Of a DNA stretch of 42,371 nt, positions 1 to 8,793 are shown piece after piece; positions within the stretch are counted from its first letter, which is position 1; every line of letters begins with the position of its first letter. Below the pieces are notes generated by a model that did no database searches, had not been told where the DNA came from, and saw only the letters and a list, made by a program, of their open reading frames with translations. The translations under genes and the position numbers were made by a program. The stretch is from Microscillaceae bacterium (GTDB lineage: Bacteria; Bacteroidota; Bacteroidia; Cytophagales; Microscillaceae). The stretch is taken from contig DMXI01000218.1 of the NCBI GenBank assembly GCA_003483885.1, forward strand, positions 1 through 42,371, written 5' to 3'.

Positions 1-2
1 GA

Positions 3-164
3 AACATTATTGTACGTCAGCGCGGAACCAAGCACCACCCTGGCAAAAACGTAGGAATAGGAAAAGATCATACTTTGTTTGCATTGATCGATGGTACTGT
101 TCATTTCAAAAAAGGACAGCGTGATCGTTCTTTTGTAGTAGTTGAGCCTATTTCTGCACAGTAA
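3..164 (+). CDS. rpmA: 50S ribosomal protein L27, C-terminal part (5' end cut by window)
   Basis: The first reading frame gives 53 residues ending in a TAA stop. It contains the L27 signature RQRGTKHHPGKNVGIGKDHT, followed by a short beta-rich segment (LFALIDGTVHF) and a Lys/Arg-rich tail. L27 is a large-subunit protein near the peptidyl-transferase centre. The family is usually about 85 residues, so roughly the first 30 residues lie outside the window. rplU normally precedes rpmA and would be expected just upstream. A strong terminator follows about 70 bp after the stop. Identification is by a well-conserved motif and is nearly certain. Confidence 0.95.
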   Translation, partial: NIIVRQRGTKHHPGKNVGIGKDHTLFALIDGTVHFKKGQRDRSFVVVEPISAQ

Positions 165-232
165 GAGTCAACAAGGTACCAAGTAGGGTTTAATACGATT
201 TAAATCCCACTTTATCCAAAAATAATATTGAG

Positions 233-264
233 AGCATGGTTTTTCAAAAAACCGTGCTTTTTTT
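233..264 (+). terminator. Rho-independent terminator after rpmA
   Basis: AGCATGGTTTT pairs with AAAACCGTGCT (one G-U wobble) across a short loop and is followed by a run of seven T. It lies 69 bp after the rpmA stop, so it probably ends the ribosomal protein transcript. Confidence 0.85.
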
Positions 265-416
265 GTTTATCCACATTTGTTATCTTTGATAGAGGCGCAA
301 CCTTACTCATCTTTGATCTAAAGATGGGGTTTTAGTGTTATTACTCAAAACCATTTAGTACACTGTTACCTAAATACCTTATGGTTTTCTCGGATGCTTT
401 TGCCCTCTGACTTCTC

Positions 417-459
417 TTAAAAAATATCGCGTAGCTAGAGGCTATGCTCAATTTTTTAA
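417..459. other. Hairpin with symmetric internal loop
   Basis: TTAAAAAAT (417-425) pairs perfectly with ATTTTTTAA (451-459). Inside, after a 3x3 internal loop, GCGTAGC (429-435) pairs with GCTATGC (441-447, one wobble) around a 5-nt loop. It may be a bidirectional terminator (A-tract before, T-tract after) or part of the leader RNA of the following regulator. Confidence 0.45.
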
Positions 460-640
460 AGATCGTCAGAAACCAAAATAACCTCGAGTAAACCAACAAC
501 TTACTTAATTAACAATGTACTGAGCCTTTCTGTATTTTTGAGGAGTAAACCAGACTAGAGAAAAAGAGAGAAAGAACTGATCGTCAATACAGAAAGTTCA
601 AACGATTTTACACCTACTGTTTATTGCTTAAAAAACACCA

Positions 641-1327
641 ATGCAACAAGAAATCAAATACTGGTACTTGCGCAATCACCAGATATTTTCTCAGATTACC
701 GATGACAAATACCAGGAGTTATGCGTATGGGTAGGCTTCAAAAAAGCGCTGAAAAACGAGGCAATCTTTTTTAGCCACGAGGCTACCAAACGATTATATT
801 TTCTCAAAAAAGGAATGCTCAAAATCATTAGCCTCGATGCAGAGGGCAACGAAGTAACCAAAGACATTATTCAAAAGGGTGATATTTTTGGAGAAATTGC
901 ACTTACTGAATCCTCTGAAGACAATGATTCTGAATATGCTAAAGTAATGAGCGACGAGGCAGTGATGTGTACTTTTACGCAAGATAACTTTGAAAAAGTA
1001 CTGGCCAAATATCCCACTATTTCGCTGAAATTTACCAAAAAAGTAGGTGATAAGCTCAAAACACTGGAAAACCGGTACAATAACCTGATTTTTAAGGATG
1101 TACGAACTCGGGTGATTCATTTTTTGAAAAAATTTGTCAAAGATAATGGCGAGAACCACCAAGGAATTTTCTCTACCCGTAATTACTTAACTCACCAGGA
1201 TATTGCTCACCTGACTGGTTCTACCCGACAAACAGTTACTTCTATTTTGAATCAACTCAAGAAAGAAAACAAACTGATTTATTCACGGCATGAGATCATC
1301 ATTCCAGACATAGATGGATTGTACTAA
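641..1327 (+). CDS. Crp/Fnr-family transcriptional regulator
   Basis: A 228-residue protein with the two-domain Crp layout. The cyclic-nucleotide-binding beta-roll spans about residues 15-130 and has the GDIFGEIAL turn at 80-88. A dimerisation helix lies around 130-160, and a winged helix-turn-helix spans about 170-225 (LTHQDIAHLTGSTRQTVTSI, recognition helix around 194-206). The Arg-Ser pair that holds cAMP in E. coli Crp is not present after the GEIAL turn (the segment is acidic, SSEDNDSEYA), and no FNR-type cysteine cluster is visible. The signal is therefore unknown. It stands alone after the rpmA terminator and converges on the LysR gene with only 11 bp between stops. The family call is firm; the target genes are not known. 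Confidence 0.92.
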   Translation: MQQEIKYWYLRNHQIFSQITDDKYQELCVWVGFKKALKNEAIFFSHEATKRLYFLKKGMLKIISLDAEGNEVTKDIIQKGDIFGEIALTESSEDNDSEYAKVMSDEAVMCTFTQDNFEKVLAKYPTISLKFTKKVGDKLKTLENRYNNLIFKDVRTRVIHFLKKFVKDNGENHQGIFSTRNYLTHQDIAHLTGSTRQTVTSILNQLKKENKLIYSRHEIIIPDIDGLY

Positions 1328-1338
1328 GGGTACAACTA

Positions 1339-2238
1339 TTAATGAGAAATGTAAATAAAGGACTTGGCGAGGTTGATCAATGCCTGAAGCTGGGGGGAAA
1401 CATTGGCTGGGTGCCATACCATATCTATTGGAAGGGGTACCAACTGAGTACTTACGATATTTTTAAAGACTACCTGACCCTCAAACATCTTTTCCAGGCT
1501 TGAGGAGGCAAGTGTGATTCCCTGGCCGTGCATAACCATTTCTACACGAGCCAATTGAGGAGTGGCTTCCATTGCAATTTTAGGTTGAAAATCGGCTTTG
1601 TCCCAGCATTCGTGTACAAACAAATCGTACATAGCTGGGGAGTATTTTCGTGGAAACAGTATAAAGCTTTCGTCTTTAAGTGCTGGCAACGAAAGTACTT
1701 GACGGTTGGCAAAAGGGTGAGTGAGTGGTAATACTACTTTCATTTGTTCACTCATAATACGATGATAACGTAAGCGCTCATCTGGCAAAGTGGCCTGGGT
1801 AAAAGCCAAATCAATCTGATTGTTGAGTAGCTGTTTTTTGACTGTTGCGTAATGATTGATTTCGCTGATATTTACTTGTATGTAAGGATGTTGTTGATGA
1901 AATGCCTTGAGTAATTGAGGCAAAAATAACAACATAGCAGAACGTATAAATCCTATGGTTAACTTTGTAGTGATTTTGCCTATGGGGGCTTTTAGTTTAT
2001 CTACGGCTCCTTTTATTTGGTTAAGGAGCATATTGGCTTCGATAAGAAAAGCTTCGCCTGCTGGAGTAAGGGTGACCGATTTAGTATTGCGATCAAACAA
2101 TGCCTGCCCTAGCTCATCTTCCAATGATTTAATGTGCCGACTTAATGGAGATTGACTGATATGTAGCTTTTTGGCAGCCTTGCTAAAGCTTAATTCCTGA
2201 GCCAGTGCTACAAAAGATTCAATGTGTTTCAGTTCCAT
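1339..2238 (-). CDS. LysR-family transcriptional regulator
   Basis: 299 residues, normal length for the family. The N-terminal winged helix-turn-helix (residues 2-61) carries the classic signature FSKAAKKLHISQSPLSRHIK, then ALFDR and LTPAGEAFL. A linker helix and a periplasmic-binding-protein-like effector domain follow (about 90-295). The SQSPLSRHI wording and overall layout resemble the BenM/CbnR branch that senses aromatic or small organic acids, but that is only a resemblance. It is divergent from the glycosidase gene at 2508 with a 269-bp shared upstream region, the usual LysR arrangement. It might therefore control the glycosidase-beta-galactosidase run, or only itself. Confidence 0.92.
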   Translation of the reverse strand: MELKHIESFVALAQELSFSKAAKKLHISQSPLSRHIKSLEDELGQALFDRNTKSVTLTPAGEAFLIEANMLLNQIKGAVDKLKAPIGKITTKLTIGFIRSAMLLFLPQLLKAFHQQHPYIQVNISEINHYATVKKQLLNNQIDLAFTQATLPDERLRYHRIMSEQMKVVLPLTHPFANRQVLSLPALKDESFILFPRKYSPAMYDLFVHECWDKADFQPKIAMEATPQLARVEMVMHGQGITLASSSLEKMFEGQVVFKNIVSTQLVPLPIDMVWHPANVSPQLQALINLAKSFIYISH

Positions 2239-2507
2239 ACAGTGATCGTGTCAAGATATAATGGGTGTTATGTTATCACATAGCAAGCCTAAAGCTTCGT
2301 TTTTACTTTTCAACAAACATACGAGGCTCTGTCATTAAGTTAGTAAAGAAATAATGATTAACGAATCCAGGTCAGCGGTTCCACGTTTTAAATTACCTCT
2401 CGATATATGATATATACTATTTTAACTGCTTTGGATACGATATTAGCAGATCCTTGCTAACTATTGTACAATGGTCTAATTTCACCCTCATACAGCATTA
2501 GTACTTT

Positions 2508-4460
2508 ATGAGACGATATTTGTATTATTGGGTGATTTTGACTGCCTGGGTTGCAGGGCCTTTGCAGGCGCAGCAAAAAGCAGGTTATCAGTATAGCGAA
2601 TACCAAACCATCAAAAAACGATTAATCAAAGGTTGGAATACCTGGAATACTCGAAGCGTTTTATCTCATGTATTGTTGCCTGAAGGTTTTGCCGTCAACC
2701 TGAACTTTAAACAACACAACTGGTTGGAAGAAAAATACCTCAAAGAGGCGCTGATTGGGCGCTATAGTAAGCAAGCGGAGCAAATTACCCCAGGCATACA
2801 TACTTACACCGGAAGTTATACTGAGCTTACTATTCAATGGCAAACTTTGTATGCTCGCATACAAACTGCCCATGTTGGAGGTAATCTGGTCATTTTGGTC
2901 ACTCCCTTAAAACCCGCCAAACCATTTACCAAAAATAAGAATAAAGTAGCTTTGGTTGTAGAGGCAGCTATGCTGTGGAATCGTAATGGAGCCTTGCAAA
3001 AAAACGGAAATCAATTAGAAGCCAAGTTTCCTTCTGGTAAATCTACCTCAGTGCATATTACTGGCACTCCTCACGCGGATTATTATGTTCCTACCTATTC
3101 CCCTTATCTATCAGTTTATTTAGATCAACCGATAGGTATTTCAACGGGTAAACAACGTTCATTGGCTGAAATACAGCAGATTATAAAAAGGCAAAAGGCA
3201 CAAGTGCAAAAACAAGCTCGTCAGAAATATGGGAAGTTGGCCGAAGCCTATGATGCGGTGCAAGCCGGAGTAGCCTGGAACCTTGTCTATGAACCCAAAT
3301 ACGATCGGGTAGTAAGTACCGTAGGGCGTTTGTGGAATGATGAATATGGAGGTTACTGTCTTTTTGGTTGGGACAACTTCTTTCTGTCTTATGTAACTTC
3401 ACTGAGTAGCCGTGATTTGGCTTTTGCCAATGTATTGGAGCATTTGAGAGGTAAAACCGAAGAGGGTTTTATTCCGAATGATAATAGAGGCAATGGCAGT
3501 AAATCCTGGGACCGCTCTCAACCTCCTGTAGGAGCAATTATGGTAAAGGAAATATATAAGCGCTATCCCGAAAAATGGTTTCTGGAGGCCACCTTCGATG
3601 ACTTATTGAGTTGGAATCGTTGGTGGTTTAAAAAACGCCTAAACGAAGGATTGCTAAGTTATGGGTCGCATAAAGCAAAAAATCCTTTTTTTGAGCCAGC
3701 TACCCAAAGCAAGCGAACGGCAGGTTATGAATCGGGTATGGATGACTCGCCCATGTACATAGGGGTACCTTTTAACCAAAAGAAAAATACCCTGGAACTC
3801 CAGGATGTAGGGTTGAATAGCTTGGTAATTGCTGATTGTCGGGCGTTGATTGAAATGGCACAAGTGCTGGGACGCAAAACTGCCATTACAGAACTCACCA
3901 AGCGGGCCAGGCAGCTTGAGCAAAACCTGGAAAAATGCTGGGACAAGAAGGTAGGTTTTTATCTAAACTATCGTACCGATCTCAAACAAGCATCTAAAAG
4001 GTTATCGCCTACCTTGTTCTATCCACTATTAGCCAAGTTACCTTCTAAAAAACGGGCAAAAAGAATGATAGAAGAACATTTCTTTAATCCTGACGAATTT
4101 GCTGGGGAATGGATTTTACCTTCTATTGCCCGTAACGACCCTACTTTTCCCCGACAACGTTACTGGAAAGGCGCTATTTGGCCACCGCTCAATTTTCTTA
4201 CCTATTTAAGTTTGCGTCAATATGGCTTTACCAAGGCTCATGAGGAGCTATCCCAAAAGTCGCTAAAACTAATCTTGAATGAATGGAAGCGTAAAGGGTA
4301 CGTGAGCGAAAATTATTCGGCTATTACAGGTACGGGAGATGACCGTCGTTTGTCAAGCGATAAGTTTCATTCCTGGGGGACACTATTTGGAATTATGGCT
4401 TTTATCGAGAAAGGATACTTGCCCAAACCAGAAGCAAAAGTTCCTCAACCCAAAAAATAA
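2508..4460 (+). CDS. Secreted glycoside hydrolase, GH63/MGH1-like (alpha/alpha)6 family
   Basis: 650 residues beginning with a Sec signal peptide (about 1-22, ending PLQAQ). The body is an (alpha/alpha)6-barrel glycosidase of the GH63/mannosylglycerate-hydrolase-like group. Visible signatures are GGYCLFGWDNFF, NGSKSWDRSQPP, ESGMDDSP at 408-415, YWKGAIWPPLNF and a C-terminal ENYSAITG. By analogy with GH63 YgjK, Asp412 would be the general acid and Glu601 the base. The likely substrate is an alpha-glucoside or alpha-mannoside oligosaccharide in the periplasm. The next gene is a GH2 beta-galactosidase 135 bp downstream with a similar signal peptide, so the two may digest one glycan. Exact specificity cannot be read from the sequence. 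Confidence 0.85.
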   Translation: MRRYLYYWVILTAWVAGPLQAQQKAGYQYSEYQTIKKRLIKGWNTWNTRSVLSHVLLPEGFAVNLNFKQHNWLEEKYLKEALIGRYSKQAEQITPGIHTYTGSYTELTIQWQTLYARIQTAHVGGNLVILVTPLKPAKPFTKNKNKVALVVEAAMLWNRNGALQKNGNQLEAKFPSGKSTSVHITGTPHADYYVPTYSPYLSVYLDQPIGISTGKQRSLAEIQQIIKRQKAQVQKQARQKYGKLAEAYDAVQAGVAWNLVYEPKYDRVVSTVGRLWNDEYGGYCLFGWDNFFLSYVTSLSSRDLAFANVLEHLRGKTEEGFIPNDNRGNGSKSWDRSQPPVGAIMVKEIYKRYPEKWFLEATFDDLLSWNRWWFKKRLNEGLLSYGSHKAKNPFFEPATQSKRTAGYESGMDDSPMYIGVPFNQKKNTLELQDVGLNSLVIADCRALIEMAQVLGRKTAITELTKRARQLEQNLEKCWDKKVGFYLNYRTDLKQASKRLSPTLFYPLLAKLPSKKRAKRMIEEHFFNPDEFAGEWILPSIARNDPTFPRQRYWKGAIWPPLNFLTYLSLRQYGFTKAHEELSQKSLKLILNEWKRKGYVSENYSAITGTGDDRRLSSDKFHSWGTLFGIMAFIEKGYLPKPEAKVPQPKK

Positions 4461-4595
4461 GCGTATAAAGATCTTTTATAGTTTTTGCTCACATTCCAAG
4501 TAGAGCAAGTACTATATGAAAAGAACCGTTTCGCTTTTGAAAATTGATTGTATTTAGAAGAGTCGCTAAGTTTTAAGTTATACAAGGAGTTCCTG

Positions 4596-7500
4596 ATGAA
4601 GCTATTTAAATTTCTAGCGTTTGTTTATATCATAATTGGAGCACTGAGTGCTTTGAAGGCACAAACCAATGATTGGGAAAACCAAAAAATATTTGCCATT
4701 AACAAAGAACCTTCCCGGGCAACTGCCTTTCCTTTTGAGAGCCGTGAAAAGGCCATAGAGAATAATAAAGCGAAATCAAACTATTTCTTATCACTCAATG
4801 GTTTTTGGAAGTTTCATTGGGTAAAACGCCCTGCCGACCGACCCAAAGATTTTTATAAAACAGATTACAACGTAAGCCAATGGGACAGCCTGAAAGTACC
4901 AGGCAATTGGGAAATGAAAGGTTATGGGGTGCCTCATTATCTGGATGTAAGTTATCCTTTTCCAGCCAACCCTCCCAAGATTCCGCATCATTATAACCCG
5001 GTAGGGTCTTACAAACACACCTTTGAATTGCCCCAAAACTGGCAAAACCGCGAAGTGTTTATCCACTTTGGGGCAGTACGATCGGCCATGTACATATGGA
5101 TCAATGGTAAAAAAGTTGGCTATAGTCAGGGATCAAAGCTTCCTGCAGAGTTTAATATTACGTCGTTTGTCAAACCAGGAAAAAACCAGGTAGCAGTAGA
5201 AGTATACCGTTGGTCAGATGGGAGCTATCTCGAAGACCAGGATTTTTGGCGGATCAGTGGCATTGAGCGTGAGGTATATGTGTATGCTACCTCCAAGATA
5301 CATATTGACGATTTTTTTGTATTGGCAGATTTAGATAAACATTATCAACAAGGTAAGTTTAGCCTGACTACCCACATTAGAAACTACGCTGGTAACCAGA
5401 CAAAAAGTATTACCCAAAAATATTGGGTGAAAATATCATTGGTAGATGCACAAGGCCAAACAGTATTTACTCAAAATAAAAGCCTCCGTTTGTCAGGCCA
5501 AAATGCTCAACAGGTGCAGTTTAGACAAACCGTGAAAAATCCATTTAAGTGGACAGCCGAAACTCCTTACTTATACACTTTATTCATTACACTACAAGAG
5601 GGTAATAGGAAAGCTTTAGAAATATTGACATGTAAGGTGGGCTTTCGGAAAATAGAAATTAAACAAGGGCAACTAATGATCAATGGAGTTGCGATCACGA
5701 TTAAAGGAGTAAATCGCCATGAGCATGATCCTACCAATGGTCATGTAGTGGATGAGGCTTCTATGATTCGAGATATCCAATTGATGAAACAATACAATAT
5801 CAATGCGGTTCGCAGTAGTCATTATCCTAATATGCCTCGCTGGTATGAGCTATGTGATCGGTACGGACTGTACGTAATAGATGAAGCCAATATTGAATCT
5901 CATGGACTATCTATTTATGACTCCACCAAAACGCTGGCAAATCGCACTGAATGGTACAAAGCTCACCTGGACAGGGTACAGCGAATGGTAGAACGAGATA
6001 AGAATCATCCTTGTATTATCACTTGGTCGTTGGGCAATGAAGCAGGTTATGGGATCGTTTTTCGCAAGATGTATCAGTGGGTGAAGCAACGAGACCTATC
6101 TCGTCCGGTACAGTATGAAATGTCACAACAAACTGCCTATACTGATATTCAGGCGCCTATGTATCATACCATCGAACGCATTGAAAAGTACGCACGAACA
6201 AATCCTGATAAACCACTGATTCTCTGTGAATATGCCCACGCGATGGGAAATAGTGTGGGTAATTTACAGGACTACTGGGATGTGATAGATAAATATAAAG
6301 TGCTACAGGGTGGATTTATATGGGATTGGGTAGATCAGGGGCTATGGATGAAAGACGAAAAAGGGAATAAGTTTTTTGGATATGGTGGAGACTTTGACCA
6401 TTTGCCAGTGAAGAACGACTCTAACTTTTGTATCAATGGATTGGTGCAGGCAGATCGTAAGATTAATCCACATATTTGGGAAGTGAAAAAGGTATACCAG
6501 TACATTAAAATGAAGGCTAAAGATGATTTGAAAAATTTAACTTTTGAATTATCTAACCAATATGACTTTACAGATTTAAACAAGTTTGATATTACTTGGG
6601 AACTGCGAGTGAATGGGCATTTAACAAAGAAAGGGAGTTTGCCAACAATTTCCCTGGCACCTCATCAAAAACGAGATGTGGTGTTTCCACCCAAACTATT
6701 GCCACCCAAACTAGAGGGAGAGGCAATGCTCACATTCCGGTTTACCACCACTCAAAAACAACCTTTAATTGCTAAAGGACACGAAGTGGCCTGGCATCAG
6801 TTTCAGCTTCCGTCCTCATTATCTAGGGGAGTTATTCGCTTTGAGGAAATGCCTACGGTGAGTGTTCAAACAAATGATGCAAAAGAATTATTGATTAAAG
6901 GAGAAAGTTTTACCATTAGGTTTGATAAAAAAAGAGGAACATTAGCTTCTTATGTGTTTCAAGGAACCGAATTGATAAAGCAAGGCTTAACGCCTAATTT
7001 TTGGCGGCCTCCAAACGACAACGACTTAGGGAATGGAATGCCTCAGCGTTGTAAAGTCTGGCATTTTGCAGGAAGAGATCGTACAAATATTACTGTGAAT
7101 GTGATGCTTCAGATGCGTCATAAGGTAATAGTAAAAGTAAATAGTACTATTCCTGCGGGCAAATCAACTTACCAAACCACTTACATCATTTATGGAAGCA
7201 GTGATGTAGTCATTATGAATGAATTGCAGGTGGATAAAAGCATCAAACTCCCCGAAATACCTCGCCTGGGTATGACCATGCAATTACCTAAAGGTTTTAC
7301 TCAAATGAAATGGTATGGAAGAGGGCCCCACGAAAGCTATTGGGATCGTAAAACGGGAGCCGCCATTGGCATTTATCAAGGAAGTGTATGGGAACAATAT
7401 CATCCTTATGTAAGACCTCAGGAAACAGGCAATAAAACCGAAACACGTTGGATTGTATTGCACAATAAAAAGGGAGTGGGTCTGGCTGCTTTTGGTCGCC

Positions 7501-7784
7501 CCTGGTTGAGTTGTAGTGCTTACCAGTTTGCCAATAGCGATTTAGACCACGTAAGTGCCTTGGTGTATAATCGACATACTACTGATGTTGTACCTCGTAA
7601 TTTAGTGACGCTCAACCTTGATTTTAAGCAAATGGGAGTAGGAGGGGATAATAGCTGGGGAGCACATACTCATAAGGAGTATACATTAACCGCTAAAAAC
7701 TATAGTTATCGTTTTAGAATTCGACCGATTACTATAAATGATAATTTGACGGAATTAAGTCTGTTGAAATTTCCAGATAATTAA
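4596..7784 (+). CDS. Secreted beta-galactosidase, glycoside hydrolase family 2 (LacZ-like)
   Basis: About 1062 residues from the ATG at 4596. That start is preferred over an in-frame TTG at 4548 because it begins directly with a signal peptide (MKLFKFLAF... ending LKAQ, about residue 23) and has AAGGAG seven bases upstream. The domain order is LacZ-like: an N-terminal jelly-roll (LNGFWKFHW, PGNWEMKGYG), an immunoglobulin-like domain, a TIM barrel, a second Ig-like domain and a C-terminal small-chain domain (PNDNDLGNG, GRGPHESYWDRK). Acid/base Glu482 lies in SLGNEAGYG and nucleophile Glu545 in LCEYAHAMGNS. The protein should hydrolyse terminal beta-galactosides in the periplasm. Its length and layout are complete, and no defect is visible. 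Confidence 0.95.
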   Translation: MKLFKFLAFVYIIIGALSALKAQTNDWENQKIFAINKEPSRATAFPFESREKAIENNKAKSNYFLSLNGFWKFHWVKRPADRPKDFYKTDYNVSQWDSLKVPGNWEMKGYGVPHYLDVSYPFPANPPKIPHHYNPVGSYKHTFELPQNWQNREVFIHFGAVRSAMYIWINGKKVGYSQGSKLPAEFNITSFVKPGKNQVAVEVYRWSDGSYLEDQDFWRISGIEREVYVYATSKIHIDDFFVLADLDKHYQQGKFSLTTHIRNYAGNQTKSITQKYWVKISLVDAQGQTVFTQNKSLRLSGQNAQQVQFRQTVKNPFKWTAETPYLYTLFITLQEGNRKALEILTCKVGFRKIEIKQGQLMINGVAITIKGVNRHEHDPTNGHVVDEASMIRDIQLMKQYNINAVRSSHYPNMPRWYELCDRYGLYVIDEANIESHGLSIYDSTKTLANRTEWYKAHLDRVQRMVERDKNHPCIITWSLGNEAGYGIVFRKMYQWVKQRDLSRPVQYEMSQQTAYTDIQAPMYHTIERIEKYARTNPDKPLILCEYAHAMGNSVGNLQDYWDVIDKYKVLQGGFIWDWVDQGLWMKDEKGNKFFGYGGDFDHLPVKNDSNFCINGLVQADRKINPHIWEVKKVYQYIKMKAKDDLKNLTFELSNQYDFTDLNKFDITWELRVNGHLTKKGSLPTISLAPHQKRDVVFPPKLLPPKLEGEAMLTFRFTTTQKQPLIAKGHEVAWHQFQLPSSLSRGVIRFEEMPTVSVQTNDAKELLIKGESFTIRFDKKRGTLASYVFQGTELIKQGLTPNFWRPPNDNDLGNGMPQRCKVWHFAGRDRTNITVNVMLQMRHKVIVKVNSTIPAGKSTYQTTYIIYGSSDVVIMNELQVDKSIKLPEIPRLGMTMQLPKGFTQMKWYGRGPHESYWDRKTGAAIGIYQGSVWEQYHPYVRPQETGNKTETRWIVLHNKKGVGLAAFGRPWLSCSAYQFANSDLDHVSALVYNRHTTDVVPRNLVTLNLDFKQMGVGGDNSWGAHTHKEYTLTAKNYSYRFRIRPITINDNLTELSLLKFPDN

Positions 7785-7812
7785 GTGTTGTCGCAAGCAT
7801 TGAATAAATGTT

Positions 7813-8793
7813 ATGAATCAAACAGAGGATAAGTTATATCAAGATATAAGGCAGCTTTTAGATTTGTATGATTTAGGTAAACTCAAATCATATGAACAAT
7901 TGAGTGCTGGCTATGCCAACCTCAATTATCGGATAGATACCAACCAGGGAAGGTATTTGTATCGAGTGTGTACCCAGCAACCCTTGCCTTTAATCGCATA
8001 TGAAGTAAGGTTGATGCAGGCTCTCAGGCAGATTGATTTTCCGACCGCCTACCCCATTGCCAGCAAAAACGGTAAGTTTATTCAGGTTCAGGAAAGTCGT
8101 TACATTATGATATATGAATTTTGTAATGGGCAAGAGCCAGTAGTCAATCATCGCACTACTGAAGCCATCGCGACTGCTATCGGAAAACTGAGCAAATTGC
8201 CCAATGCTGACCAATACCCAAAGAAAAATGCTGTACATATAGATACTTGTGATGAACTCATTCAAGAATTTGGAAAGGCAAGAAATCCTATTCCTGAGTT
8301 ACTACAATATTTTAAAGAGCAAACCGATTACTTAAGGCCTGTGCTACAAGTGCCTTTGCCCCAAGGAGTGGTACATGGAGATTGCTTTCCTGACAATACA
8401 TTATTTGACGGAGATGAACTGGTGGCAGTCATCGATTTTGAAGAAGCTTGTTATGAAAATCTCTTATTTGATGTGTCTATGACCATCAATGGCTTTTGTT
8501 TTCCAGACAATACTTTGGATGTTAACTTGTTAACTGCCTTTGTGAAAGCCTACCATCAACAACGCAGTCTTACTCAAAAAGAATGGGAATTGTTACCTGT
8601 ATATATACAGTGGGGAGCCCATGGTATGATTACCTGGCATATGCGCAATAACTTATTACATGTACACCAGGAAACGCAATGGTTAAGGGTAAAAGAATTG
8701 ATGGAGAGGGTGAAATTACTACGACAAAATGAAAAGCAAATTCAACAATATATACATCAAATTGCCAATCAATTGACAAATGCAACGTATTGA
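7813..8793 (+). CDS. APH-fold small-molecule kinase (homoserine kinase type II / choline kinase-like)
   Basis: 326 residues with the aminoglycoside-phosphotransferase fold. The N-lobe nucleotide-binding region reads LSAGYANLNYRI. The catalytic loop is HGDCFPDN (His188-Asn195, catalytic Asp190, Mg-binding Asn195), followed by VIDFEEA with Mg-binding Asp208. This set is shared by homoserine kinase type II, choline/ethanolamine kinases and fructosamine or thiamine kinases. It begins 28 bp after the beta-galactosidase stop and overlaps the next gene, a diaminopimelate-decarboxylase-like enzyme, by 14 bp, so the two are translationally coupled. A role phosphorylating an amino acid or amino alcohol used by the neighbour is an inference. 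Substrate unknown. Confidence 0.8.
   Translation: MNQTEDKLYQDIRQLLDLYDLGKLKSYEQLSAGYANLNYRIDTNQGRYLYRVCTQQPLPLIAYEVRLMQALRQIDFPTAYPIASKNGKFIQVQESRYIMIYEFCNGQEPVVNHRTTEAIATAIGKLSKLPNADQYPKKNAVHIDTCDELIQEFGKARNPIPELLQYFKEQTDYLRPVLQVPLPQGVVHGDCFPDNTLFDGDELVAVIDFEEACYENLLFDVSMTINGFCFPDNTLDVNLLTAFVKAYHQQRSLTQKEWELLPVYIQWGAHGMITWHMRNNLLHVHQETQWLRVKELMERVKLLRQNEKQIQQYIHQIANQLTNATY

Larger units (their letters stand above)
165..640. other. Intergenic region rpmA - Crp regulator (476 bp)
   Basis: No gene is visible. Besides the rpmA terminator, it holds a structured hairpin (417-459) and an 11-bp inverted repeat, CTTTCTGTATT at 526-536 and AATACAGAAAG at 586-596, about 45 bp before the Crp-type gene. 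The latter could be an operator or a leader structure for that regulator. No clear TAnnTTTG promoter was found. Confidence 0.5.

Noticed and set aside
1339..2238. LysR gene as the regulator of the quinone/electrophile block
   Set aside because: It is 16 kb away, divergent from glycosidase genes, and nothing in the sequence links it to the block.
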